Source of the DNA: Rudanella paleaurantiibacter
Lineage (GTDB): Bacteria > Bacteroidota > Bacteroidia > Cytophagales > Spirosomataceae
Reading direction: 5' to 3'
Assembly (NCBI RefSeq): GCF_009184635.1
Contig: NZ_WELI01000003.1
Location: forward strand, 558,001 to 622,000
DNA length: 64,000 nucleotides
Below, one piece after another: positions 18,770-26,773 of this stretch; positions within the stretch are counted from its first letter, which is position 1; each line of letters starts with the position of its first letter. The translations under genes and the position numbers were made by a program. The notes beneath the pieces are model-generated. The model saw nothing but the letters and a program-made list of their open reading frames with translations. It did no database searches and was not told where the DNA came from.

Positions 18770-20439
18770 AACACGTGATATTCGGCCATGCGTAAAATGT
18801 ACTTCATCAGGGTCTGGAGCCGCCAGTTGATCGTATTGCGGGCGTTGGTAACCTGGGTGGTGGTGTAGTTGGCCGGATACGTGATGGTTCGGCGGTAGGT
18901 GTTCCACTCAAACTCCCAGCTGGTGCGGGGCGAGGAGTTCATCATCATAATCTGGTCGATCAGGAAGTCTTTCTGACTCCCAAACAGGTCCGTCGCGAAC
19001 AGATTCCGGGTAAAGGCGTCGAGTACCTGCACGCAGGTGACTGGGCCCGTGCCGCCCGTTCCTGAAGCGGGAATATCACTAAAATTAGGTTGCAGGCTCG
19101 TCACCCAGGCAATCAGGTCGATACCCAGTTTGTAGCCGGGCTCTACCTCCAGCCAACGCCAGATAAAAGCATCGGTATAGTCGTTGCGCAGGGCTACGGT
19201 GGTGGTATTGATCCAGATTTTAGAGAAACCCGTCTGGTAATACGGCTCGTACCCGAACACACTCGGTTGGTCGAGGAGCGGCTCCTGTAAGTCACGCATC
19301 CGCCAGAACACAAAGTCCATGTACTTTTTGAACGGGGTAATTTTGGTGCGCATATCAGGCGGCATCTGCCCGAAAAACCGCAACGCCCCAATCTGAAACT
19401 CCGCCGGTGACTTAATCATGGCTCCGATATTGGCCGGGTCGAAGAAGATGTCGCTCGTGAGTAGTTTCTCAATCACCGGCCGGATAGCCCAGTTATTCCC
19501 CGCCGATGCGAAAAACTGGGCCAACGGAATAATCACATTTGTTTCGATGTCGGGCGTAACCGTGGGGTTCACAAACCACCGGTAGAGCTTGCGGCAGATA
19601 AACCGGGCCGTTTGCGGGTGGTTCAGCAACATGGTCACCAGATCATTCAGCTCGGTATCGCCCGCTGTAGTGCCGGTACGGCCCGTAATCACGGCATTGC
19701 TGTAACTGGCCGAAAACGTTTTGTTCGTTGTATCGTGTTTAGCCGCGTTGAAGGTGGTACTGATGCTTGTTGACCCATTGACCCAGTAGTTGGTAAACTT
19801 CCAGCCGGTAAGCACCCGCGCGGCCGCCTTCACGTCGTCTTCGGTGTAATTCTTGTTGCCGTCGTAGTCGACCGCACCAACTGTAAACAGCTCCTGCAAC
19901 TCGCGGGCATAATTCTCGTTGGGCTTGCCCACCTCGTTTTCATTGCCGTTGAGGTATTTGAGCATGGCCGGGTCTTTGCTGATTTCAATTACCAGCGTCC
20001 GAAAATTACCCAGCGCGTTGGTTCGCAGCAGTTGCAGATACCGCCATACAAACCGGTAATCATCGACTACCTCGCGGGTAGTTACGAAGTGATTTTGCCA
20101 GAACAACGTCAGTTTATCGAGCAGGCTAATCGGCTGGTTCTGCCCGAGCATGAGCCCCAGCCACCAGTACCGGATGTAATGCCCAAAGTCGAAGTTCCGG
20201 TCACCATTGAACGCAAACCCCATGTAGGCCTGCCCGGCGGTGGGCTGGGTGCTGTCCAGATCAACGGGGGCGGGTGGGCTGTAATTGGCGTTGCCGATGA
20301 GGAGCTGCACGGCTTCGGCGGCCGTTTTACCCGTAAACTGCGTAATCTCGGCGGGTGTGGGGCCAAACGTTGCCCGGCGGAGCAGGTGGGCCGCCGTCTT
20401 GGCGGTCAGTACCGCACTGTACGGAGAAAGGTACGCCAT
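18766..20439 (-). CDS. DUF1800 domain-containing protein (coupled to DUF1501)
   Basis: This 557-residue DUF1800 protein is co-linear with the paralogue at 13266-14921 (same AAHLLRRATFG start region, LTLFWQNHFVTTRE, NGNENEVGKPNENYARELQELF and C-terminal WRLQTLMKYILRMAEYHVL). Its TGA stop at 18766-18768 overlaps the ATG of the DUF1501 gene in the typical DUF1800-DUF1501 arrangement. No signal peptide is obvious, so it may stay in the cytoplasm or leave by an unrecognised route. The DNA of the two paralogues is so similar in places that recent duplication or gene conversion is likely. The function of the family is not established. Confidence 0.9.
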   Translation of the reverse strand: MAYLSPYSAVLTAKTAAHLLRRATFGPTPAEITQFTGKTAAEAVQLLIGNANYSPPAPVDLDSTQPTAGQAYMGFAFNGDRNFDFGHYIRYWWLGLMLGQNQPISLLDKLTLFWQNHFVTTREVVDDYRFVWRYLQLLRTNALGNFRTLVIEISKDPAMLKYLNGNENEVGKPNENYARELQELFTVGAVDYDGNKNYTEDDVKAAARVLTGWKFTNYWVNGSTSISTTFNAAKHDTTNKTFSASYSNAVITGRTGTTAGDTELNDLVTMLLNHPQTARFICRKLYRWFVNPTVTPDIETNVIIPLAQFFASAGNNWAIRPVIEKLLTSDIFFDPANIGAMIKSPAEFQIGALRFFGQMPPDMRTKITPFKKYMDFVFWRMRDLQEPLLDQPSVFGYEPYYQTGFSKIWINTTTVALRNDYTDAFIWRWLEVEPGYKLGIDLIAWVTSLQPNFSDIPASGTGGTGPVTCVQVLDAFTRNLFATDLFGSQKDFLIDQIMMMNSSPRTSWEFEWNTYRRTITYPANYTTTQVTNARNTINWRLQTLMKYILRMAEYHVL

Positions 20440-20513
20440 GAAGGATTAAGTCAACAGTACGATGGCCCGGCAAAATGCCTGCGCCGGGAAAAGAGCAAGG
20501 CAATATATGAAAA

Positions 20514-20540
20514 AAGTGGCCTACTAAAAGCAGGCCACTT
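20514..20540 (-). terminator. Rho-independent terminator of the Zn-peptidase gene
   Basis: AAGTGGCCT (20514-20522) pairs with AGGCCACTT (20532-20540). Read on the minus strand, the stem is followed by TTTTTT, as expected for a terminator of the gene ending at 20578. The intergenic region also holds GGCCCGGCAAAA (20464-20475), the same 12-mer found in the palindrome at 6878. Confidence 0.8.
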
Positions 20541-20577
20541 CGGTAACGGTACGCGCCATGCGCGATTTAAGCATCTA

Positions 20578-21264
20578 TTAATCGTTCCGGCGAGCACCCA
20601 TCAGGATACTCACGTAGTAGAGCAACGTTGCCAGCGAGCCAATGGCTGCCACCACGTAGGTCATGGCCGCCCACCACAGGGCGTCTTTGGCGTAGTCGTA
20701 CTCGCGCTGGGTTACAATACCCCGGGTTTGTACCCACGCCAGCGCCCGCTTGCTCGCATCGAACTCAACGGGCAAGGTGATAAAGCTGAACAAGGTAGTA
20801 GCTGCAAACAATGCTACCCCGATGGTTAGCGGAATGAGCGACGTGTTGATGAGCAGAATACCCGCCAGAATTACCCACTGCATATACTGCGACGCCACCG
20901 ACACGAACGGCACAATGGCCGACCGGAACTTCAGCGGCCCGTAAGCCACCTTGTGCTGTACAGCGTGCCCGCACTCGTGCGCGGCTACGGCGGCAGCGGC
21001 TACGCTACGGCCGTAATACACGTCGGCGCTGAGGTTTACGGTTTTGTCCTGCGGGTTATAGTGGTCGGTGAGCATACCCTCTACCGAGAGTACCCGCACG
21101 TCGTAAATCCCATTTTCGTTGAGCATCCGTTGGGCAATCTCAGCCCCGCTAAGGCCGTTGCTCAGGCCAATCTGTGAATACTCGTTGAACTTGCTCCGCA
21201 GTCGCCAGCTCACGAAAGCACTGACTGCGAAAACGATGATACCAATTAAATAAGCACCTGCCAT
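20578..21264 (-). CDS. YugP-like zinc metallopeptidase (Zn_peptidase_2)
   Basis: This is a 228-residue membrane metallopeptidase. A first hydrophobic segment (residues 3-20) is followed by a cytoplasmic-type region with the zincin motif AAHECGHAVQH (about 93-103), where the two His and the Glu are the metal ligands and catalytic base. Three more hydrophobic segments follow. The order and length match the YugP/Zn_peptidase_2 family, whose substrates are not known. A terminator lies downstream at 20514-20540. The upstream gap to 21405 is about 140 bp and contains an AT-rich stretch that could hold the promoter. Confidence 0.9.
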   Translation of the reverse strand: MAGAYLIGIIVFAVSAFVSWRLRSKFNEYSQIGLSNGLSGAEIAQRMLNENGIYDVRVLSVEGMLTDHYNPQDKTVNLSADVYYGRSVAAAAVAAHECGHAVQHKVAYGPLKFRSAIVPFVSVASQYMQWVILAGILLINTSLIPLTIGVALFAATTLFSFITLPVEFDASKRALAWVQTRGIVTQREYDYAKDALWWAAMTYVVAAIGSLATLLYYVSILMGARRND

Positions 21265-21404
21265 TTTCAGAATAAGTTAGGTTCAGGGTTGTAAGCCCAT
21301 CGCAAGTATAACAAAAAAGTAGGCCGGTTTGTCCCAAAATCCCCAACACCCGGTACTGATGGCTCTACAGATAGCCGAGCGGCCCAAAACCGGGAAGAGG
21401 TGTT

Positions 21405-22220
21405 TTAGAGCTTAGCCCCGCAGTATTTGCAGTAAACGGCGTCGGGGTCGTGGCCCTGCCGACTACAGTTGGGGCAGGCTTGCGTCGAGACCGCCAACCG
21501 GCTACTGGCCGCACTAATACTCACGGCCACAATGCCCGTAGGCACGGCAATAATCACATAACCGAGCATCATGATGAGGGTGGCAATAAACTTACCAGCC
21601 GCCGTAGCGGGTACAATATCGCCGTAGCCAACCGTCGTGATCGTGATTACAGCCCAGTAGATACTAAGCGGAATACTCTCAAAGCCGTTGGTGCGCCCTT
21701 CCACTACGTACATCATGGCCCCCAGCACCACTACGAGCGACAGAATAGTGACGAAAAACACCGCGATTTTAGCCCGGCTCTCCCGCAGCGAATACGCCAG
21801 CAAGCGGGATGCCGCCGTGTACTCGCCCAGCTTCAGAATCCGAAAAATTCGGATGAGCCGCAGAATCCGGACGGCCATCAGCTCGTTGCCGCCCACCATA
21901 AACAGCCCCACGTAACCGGGCAAAATAGACAACAAATCGACCAGCCCGAAAAAGCTGAAAAGATACCCTAACGGTCGGCGGACACTGATTAGCCGCAGCA
22001 CGAACTCAATCGTAAACAGAATGGTAAACATCCATTCAACCTGTTCAAAGAAAGGGCCGAACTGGCTGGCCAACGAGGGCACACTTTCCAGAATCACAAT
22101 CAGCACGCTCAGCAGAATCAACACCAGCAGCGTCAGGTCAAAAACCCGCCCGGCCGGGGTGTCGGCCTCAAAAATGATTTCGTGCATCCGGTGCCGAATG
22201 CGTTCCCAACGTTCGTTCAT
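21405..22220 (-). CDS. Voltage-gated potassium channel (six-TM) with C-terminal zinc ribbon
   Basis: The 271-residue protein has six membrane segments. S4 carries the positively spaced voltage-sensor sequence RILRLIRIFRILKL (118-131). The pore holds the K+ selectivity filter TTVGYGD (195-201). The C-terminus is short and ends in a four-cysteine zinc ribbon, CPNC then CKYC (Cys249, Cys252, Cys264, Cys267), a feature seen in some bacterial Kv-like channels but not in most. The channel should conduct K+ across the inner membrane in response to voltage. The role of the zinc ribbon, perhaps tetramer assembly or redox sensing, is inference. The gene stands alone. Confidence 0.9.
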   Translation of the reverse strand: MNERWERIRHRMHEIIFEADTPAGRVFDLTLLVLILLSVLIVILESVPSLASQFGPFFEQVEWMFTILFTIEFVLRLISVRRPLGYLFSFFGLVDLLSILPGYVGLFMVGGNELMAVRILRLIRIFRILKLGEYTAASRLLAYSLRESRAKIAVFFVTILSLVVVLGAMMYVVEGRTNGFESIPLSIYWAVITITTVGYGDIVPATAAGKFIATLIMMLGYVIIAVPTGIVAVSISAASSRLAVSTQACPNCSRQGHDPDAVYCKYCGAKL

Positions 22221-22248
22221 TGTTTAAATGAAGTGAATTATGCATACT

Positions 22249-22347
22249 GGCTGACGCCAGGGCCTTCGACAGGCTCAACCGCACGCGGTCCGGGCTGACA
22301 TTCGGCTTGAGAGTCCCCAGTCAGCCTAAGCTCGTCAAGACCCTGGC
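22249..22347. repeat. Imperfect inverted repeat with GGCTGACGCC
   Basis: GGCTGACGCC lies at 22249-22258. The arm GCCAGGGCCTTCGACAGGCT (22256-22275) is partly complementary to AAGCTCGTCAAGACCCTGGC (22328-22347), with the best pairing at the outer 11 bases. CTTCGACAGGCTCA resembles a short dispersed repeat I recall from many bacterial genomes (unsearched). It lies between the K+ channel and M28 peptidase genes. Confidence 0.5.
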
Positions 22348-22453
22348 ACCAGCAAACACATGTTAAACAACTAGTTACAACACAAATCATCCATAATTCA
22401 CGTTAAATAAAGAATTGCGCCGACCTTCTGAAAACCCCGGCGCGATAAACCGA

Positions 22454-24139
22454 TCAACGACCAAATTTTGTCCCGAAAAAATCGCCCTTGTTCCAGACCG
22501 GCCGCTCGTCGGCCTGGGCTGTGAGGTAGCCAATCAGAAACTGCAACTGCACGTGCCGGGCGGCCGCACTCCAGTCGAACGGCTGGTTCATATCGTCTTT
22601 GGGCGTATGGTACACCGTAGCCCGCCAATCGAGGTTGAGTTTGGTACCGTCGCGGGTGTCGCCGGTAGTCGAGCCGCTTTTGATGTAAATAGCCGGGATT
22701 CCCTGCCGCACAAAGCTGAAATGGTCTGAACGCATAAACACAGCCTGCTCGGGAATAGGGTCTTTGGCAATCTGCACCCCCACAAACTGCGCGGCCGCAT
22801 TAACGGCCCCCACCATGCTCGAATGCTCCGACCCGTAGGGCACAATGTCGATAAGCGGGTGGAAGAAAAATGGCATATCCAGACACAGGTTAGCCACAAT
22901 TTTGTCTTTGGGCACGGTGGGGTTGCTGGCGAAGTAGTCGGAGCCGAGCAACCCCATTTCTTCGCCCGTTACGGCCACAAACAAAACTGACCGGCGGGGG
23001 GCCTTGGGCAGCGACGCAAAAAGCCGGGCTGCTTCGAGGTTGATGGCTACGCCCGACGCATTATCGTGTGCGCCGTTGTTGATCGAATCGGCGGGGGCAC
23101 TTTTAAGCGGCCGGGTAATGCCCAGGTGGTCGAGGTGCGACACGTACACCACGTACTCGTCTTTGAGCCGGGGGTCGGTACCGGGCAGCATCCCCACAAT
23201 GTTCTCACCCACCAGCCCGTCGTTCAGTTCCGTCTGCGTACGCGCCCGAACCGAGAGGTTGAGCGGAAACGCCTGTGGCTTACTCTGGGTGGCGGCAATT
23301 CGCGCCTGATCGAACGTTTTTTCGGCCCCGGCAAACAAGGTTCGGGCCGTTGAGTCGCCCATCGACGCAATTACTTTCAGTTGCGGGTAGGTACGCTGTG
23401 CCTGCCCTTTCGGGTCAACCCAGCGGTAGGTTGGTAGCCGGTTACGCGGGGCATTCGACTCAATGCGCGCCCGCATGTCGGTAGGCAGGCTAAACGTAAT
23501 GATGCCCACGGCCCCACGAGCTGCGGCTACCTCCTGCTTAGCCGAACCCGAATACGCCCGTTGATTCGACGGAAACGAGGCAGGTGCCCCGTTGAAACAG
23601 GCCACAATTTTACCGCGCACGTCGATGTTGGCGTAGTCGTCGTAGCCCAGTTCGGGGGCAGACACCCCAAAACCCACAAACACCACCGGAGCCGAGACCT
23701 CACTCGTGGCCCGCCCAAACTGCGGGCTCAGGATAAAATTACGGCCGTAGGTCAGCGTCTGAGCGGGGCCATCAAGACCGTCGGCACTCCGGCGCGTGAG
23801 GCTCATCGAACTCCCCTCTTCAACCACCTGTGCCCGACGTAGCGGCACGGCCTGCCGGTAGCTTTTGCCAACGGGGGTAAAACCAAGCTGCTTAAACTGA
23901 TTTTCAACGTACTGAGCGGCCAGCTCGTAGCCGGGTGTACCGGGTTTACGGCCCTGCAGTTTATCGTCGGAGAGGTGCCGCATATGGGCTTCGATAGCCT
24001 CCGGGCGCACGGTTTTGGCCGCTTTCTGGGCCTCAGCCGGAATGGCGGGCGTGCCGGATTGGGCCATTACGGCCAGGCTAAACAGAGTAGTTCCGAGTAC
24101 GGTAGGGAGTGCCCTGCGGGCAAGTGCGTTTACGCGCAT
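22454..24139 (-). CDS. Secreted M28-family zinc aminopeptidase with PA domain
   Basis: This is a 561-residue exported peptidase. A signal peptide (1-26, ending VMAQ) leads to a protease-associated (PA) insert (about 125-260, including VFVGFGV and GKIVACFNG). The M28 catalytic domain has SHLDHLG (His335, Asp337), AHDNASGV (bridging Asp359), TGEEMG (catalytic Glu393, ligand Glu394), LDM (Asp421) and YHTPKDD (His511). These are the expected two-zinc ligands. It should remove N-terminal residues from peptides in the periplasm or at the surface. The start is the only one giving a signal peptide. The FAD oxidoreductase gene lies 79 bp upstream on the same strand. Confidence 0.92.
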   Translation of the reverse strand: MRVNALARRALPTVLGTTLFSLAVMAQSGTPAIPAEAQKAAKTVRPEAIEAHMRHLSDDKLQGRKPGTPGYELAAQYVENQFKQLGFTPVGKSYRQAVPLRRAQVVEEGSSMSLTRRSADGLDGPAQTLTYGRNFILSPQFGRATSEVSAPVVFVGFGVSAPELGYDDYANIDVRGKIVACFNGAPASFPSNQRAYSGSAKQEVAAARGAVGIITFSLPTDMRARIESNAPRNRLPTYRWVDPKGQAQRTYPQLKVIASMGDSTARTLFAGAEKTFDQARIAATQSKPQAFPLNLSVRARTQTELNDGLVGENIVGMLPGTDPRLKDEYVVYVSHLDHLGITRPLKSAPADSINNGAHDNASGVAINLEAARLFASLPKAPRRSVLFVAVTGEEMGLLGSDYFASNPTVPKDKIVANLCLDMPFFFHPLIDIVPYGSEHSSMVGAVNAAAQFVGVQIAKDPIPEQAVFMRSDHFSFVRQGIPAIYIKSGSTTGDTRDGTKLNLDWRATVYHTPKDDMNQPFDWSAAARHVQLQFLIGYLTAQADERPVWNKGDFFGTKFGR

Positions 24140-24218
24140 GATGAGGTGTTTGTGTTACGAAAGGGCAAGTTCGGAAAGTTCGGTCAAACTGGAAACAAAC
24201 CCAATCGTGCAGGGCAGG

Positions 24219-25682
24219 TTAACCGGTCGGGTAAAGCCGCACGGGTACGTCGAGCCCAAACTGTTCGCGCAGGGCAACACGGGCCGCGTGGTAGCCACTC
24301 ATACCATGCACCCCTCCGCCCGGCGGGGTTGCCGACGAGCAAATGTACACCCCTCCGCCCCCCAGCGAGTACGGCGAGGCAGACCATACCGGCCGGGTAA
24401 ACAACTGCCCTAAATCGAGGATGCCCCCGTTAATATCGCCCCCCACATAATTGGGGTTGTAGTGCTCCATCTGGGCCGTGTTCATCGTATGCCGGGCCAG
24501 AATCAGGTCGCGGAAGCCGGGCGCAAACCGCTCCACCTGTTGCTCAATGGCCTGAGTCATGTCGACGGTTGAGCCGTGGGGAACGTGGCAGTAGGCCCAG
24601 CCCGTATGGTGTCCGGCAGGTGCCCGCGTCGGGTCGAACCGGCTTTGCTGGGCCAATAACACAAACGGCCGGGGGGTATGTACACCGGCATAGGCCGCTT
24701 GCTCCGAAGCCGTGATGTCGGCCATCGACCCACCCAAATGCACGGTTCCTGCCCGATGCAGTTCGGGATTGGTAAACGGTATCGGGCGCGACAAAGCCCA
24801 GTCAATTTTGAACACACCCAGCCCGTAGCGGTACCGGTTCAGTTGCCAGCGGTACAGGCGGGAGAGCTTATGCCCCACAATGGGCAGTATCTGACGGGGA
24901 GTTAGGTCGAAAAGTAAGGCACGGGCGGTTGGCAAATCGCGCATGGTACGAACCGGGCGATCGGTCTGAATCTCCCCACCGATGGATTGGTAATAGCCAG
25001 CCAACGCGGTAGCAATTGCCTGTGCACCGCCTACAGGCAAGGGCCACCCCTGCCGATGCCCCAGGGCCAGCAGCACCAGCGCAATGGCCGAGGTGGTGAG
25101 GCTGGTAAGCGGTAGCATCGAATGCGCGGCCATACCGGCCAGAAACCCACGCGCGGCTTCGGTTTTGAACGACCGGGCCAGCCACGTCACGGGCGGCAGG
25201 GCTTTAAGCCCAAACTGAGCCAGCGGAAACGGGTTTTTGGGTATTTGCAGCGGTCCCAACAGGCTCGTTACCAGCGAGGGCCATTGGTGCACGATGGGAT
25301 CAATCAGATGGCGGTAGGTATCGGCATCGGGGCCGAGGTGCCGGGCTGTCTCCTCAACGGAACGGGTCAGCAGAGCCACCGAACGGTCGTCGAACGGGTG
25401 CGCGGCTGCCACCGGTGGTTCTATAAACTGAAGCCCAAACTGTGCAAGCGGCAGTTGCTGCAAAAACGGCGAACCTGCCGTGAGCGGGTGAATGGCCGAG
25501 CATACATCGTGCACGAAACCCGGCAGAGTCAGTTCGGCGGAGCGCAAGCCGCCCCCTATGGTGGGTTTGGCTTCGAGCACCAGCGTCCTGAGCCCGGCCC
25601 GCTGCATCAGAATAGCCGCACTCAGGCCGTTGGGGCCAGCCCCCACAATCACAGCATCGTAGGCAGTGGCAGATGGCTTCAT
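24219..25682 (-). CDS. Phytoene-desaturase-like FAD-dependent oxidoreductase
   Basis: This is a 487-residue flavoenzyme. The Rossmann dinucleotide-binding motif DAVIVGAGPNGLSAAILMQRAG is at 9-30, followed by the LEAKPTIGGGLRS segment of the Crt/PYROXD2 branch. A second FAD contact, GGGVYICSSATPPGGGVHGMSG, lies near the C-terminus. The family includes carotenoid desaturases and mammalian PYROXD2-like enzymes, but no carotenoid genes are adjacent, so the substrate is unknown. It starts 21 bp after rfaE2 on the same strand and is probably co-transcribed with it. Confidence 0.85.
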   Translation of the reverse strand: MKPSATAYDAVIVGAGPNGLSAAILMQRAGLRTLVLEAKPTIGGGLRSAELTLPGFVHDVCSAIHPLTAGSPFLQQLPLAQFGLQFIEPPVAAAHPFDDRSVALLTRSVEETARHLGPDADTYRHLIDPIVHQWPSLVTSLLGPLQIPKNPFPLAQFGLKALPPVTWLARSFKTEAARGFLAGMAAHSMLPLTSLTTSAIALVLLALGHRQGWPLPVGGAQAIATALAGYYQSIGGEIQTDRPVRTMRDLPTARALLFDLTPRQILPIVGHKLSRLYRWQLNRYRYGLGVFKIDWALSRPIPFTNPELHRAGTVHLGGSMADITASEQAAYAGVHTPRPFVLLAQQSRFDPTRAPAGHHTGWAYCHVPHGSTVDMTQAIEQQVERFAPGFRDLILARHTMNTAQMEHYNPNYVGGDINGGILDLGQLFTRPVWSASPYSLGGGGVYICSSATPPGGGVHGMSGYHAARVALREQFGLDVPVRLYPTG

Positions 25683-25703
25683 GGGCTGATGCCGACGGGC
25701 GGT

Positions 25704-26183
25704 TTAGAAGCTCTGCTTGATTTTTTCGATCAAACTCGTGGTCGAGTAGCCTTTCACAAGCGGAATGGTCTCGACAGACCCACCATTGGCCAGCACAAAA
25801 TCGGCCCCGACAATGGTGGCCACGGTGTAGTCATCGCCTTTCAGCAGAATATCGGGCCGAATCAGCTCGATTAACTCCTTGGGGGTTGGCTCATCGAACA
25901 GGGTCACCAGATCGACAAATTCGAAAGCGGCCATCATTCGGGAGCGGGCGTACTCGTTCACCACCGGGCGCAGGGGGCCTTTGATCCGGCTCACCGACGC
26001 ATCGGTGTTGAGGCCCAGCACGAGCCGGTCGCCAAGCGCGCGGGCTTTTTCGAGGTAGTCAATGTGCCCCAGGTGAACAATATCGAAGCAACCGTTGGTA
26101 AACACGATGCGCTGCCCCTCGGCCCGCCACTCGGCCGCCTGCCGAATGGCCTGCTCACGGGTTTGTATTTTGGAAGAAGTCAT
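25704..26183 (-). CDS. rfaE2: D-glycero-beta-D-manno-heptose 1-phosphate adenylyltransferase
   Basis: This 159-residue nucleotidyltransferase makes ADP-heptose from heptose 1-phosphate and ATP for lipopolysaccharide or S-layer-type glycans. It has the nucleotidyltransferase signature FTNGCFDIVHLGHIDYL (28-44) with the HxGH pair, and ends with KGYSTTSLIEKI. It is the free-standing RfaE2 form, not fused to the kinase half. Its ATG overlaps the TGA of the upstream ParE-like toxin gene (ATGA at 26180-26183). This is unusual for a housekeeping gene and makes it translationally dependent on the toxin gene. Confidence 0.93.
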   Translation of the reverse strand: MTSSKIQTREQAIRQAAEWRAEGQRIVFTNGCFDIVHLGHIDYLEKARALGDRLVLGLNTDASVSRIKGPLRPVVNEYARSRMMAAFEFVDLVTLFDEPTPKELIELIRPDILLKGDDYTVATIVGADFVLANGGSVETIPLVKGYSTTSLIEKIKQSF

Positions 26184-26500
26184 AGATTAATGCGCTCACG
26201 AAGGCGCTGAGGGCTTTCTTTTTGATGGAAAATAGCAATAATTTCCACTTCGTTATTTACCTCATCAACAGCATAATACAAATTGTACCCTGACCGACGA
26301 AGTGGGGCGCGTTTCACAAACGCGAAATAATCCTGATACAAAAACGGATTATCCGTAAGAAAGGCCCTCGCCTTGCGAATATCGTCTGAGAAAGGAAGTA
26401 GTTTGGTAGGTTGTTCTGTTGCCAGATACGCAACAATTGACTTGAGGTCAGCCTCTGCTGAATCGGAGATTAGAACCTGAAATGATTTATCTCCAGTCAT
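26180..26500 (-). CDS. RelE/ParE-family toxin
   Basis: This 106-residue protein has the short alpha/beta layout of the ParE/RelE toxin superfamily: FQVLISDSAEADLKSIVAYL, a middle RRSGYNLYYAVDEVNNEVEIIAIFH strand region and a C-terminal helix. ParE members poison gyrase and RelE members cut mRNA. The sequence does not settle which. It overlaps its antitoxin gene by 14 bp and overlaps rfaE2 by 4 bp. The local DNA is clearly more AT-rich than its neighbours, consistent with acquisition by transfer. Its expression probably depends on the promoter at 26752-26759. Confidence 0.8.
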   Translation of the reverse strand: MTGDKSFQVLISDSAEADLKSIVAYLATEQPTKLLPFSDDIRKARAFLTDNPFLYQDYFAFVKRAPLRRSGYNLYYAVDEVNNEVEIIAIFHQKESPQRLRERINL

Positions 26501-26735
26501 ACTTTTTTTCCAGCTCAGCCATTACCTCATCCAGCGGCCGCCCTTTAGCCTTCCTTGTTTCTTTGTCGGCCAGTCGTTGCGCCAGAACCACCTTGATAAG
26601 TTGTTCACGCTCTTCCTGTTCCGCATCATGTGGGGGCTTTTCGTTCAGCCATTGCTCAATGGTATGAAGCAGCTCTTCCTGTTGCGCCTGATTCAGTTCA
26701 TCAATTCTCCGATGCAATTGCTCTGCAATACTCAT
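26487..26735 (-). CDS. Antitoxin of the ParE/RelE-type module
   Basis: This 82-residue acidic protein has a helical N-terminal dimerisation part (MSIAEQLHRRIDELNQAQQEELLHTIEQWL) and a charged C-terminus (VMAELEKKYDW) of the type that wraps a toxin. No DNA-binding motif is obvious, so it may regulate weakly. The start at 26735 is preferred over one 30 bp upstream because a TATATTTG -7 box at 26752-26759 would place transcription start between them. The module is inserted between the UPF0104 membrane protein and rfaE2. Confidence 0.7.
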   Translation of the reverse strand: MSIAEQLHRRIDELNQAQQEELLHTIEQWLNEKPPHDAEQEEREQLIKVVLAQRLADKETRKAKGRPLDEVMAELEKKYDWR

Positions 26736-26751
26736 AACCGTTGCTTTTGAA

Positions 26752-26759
26752 CAAATATA
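26752..26759 (-). promoter_or_regulatory. -7 box of the toxin-antitoxin promoter
   Basis: On the minus strand the sequence reads TATATTTG, a match to the Bacteroidota -7 consensus TAnnTTTG, about 17 bp before the antitoxin ATG. No convincing -33 element was found. It gives the toxin-antitoxin pair and rfaE2 their own promoter inside the run of genes. Confidence 0.5.
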
Positions 26760-26773
26760 ACCCAAACCAGCTA

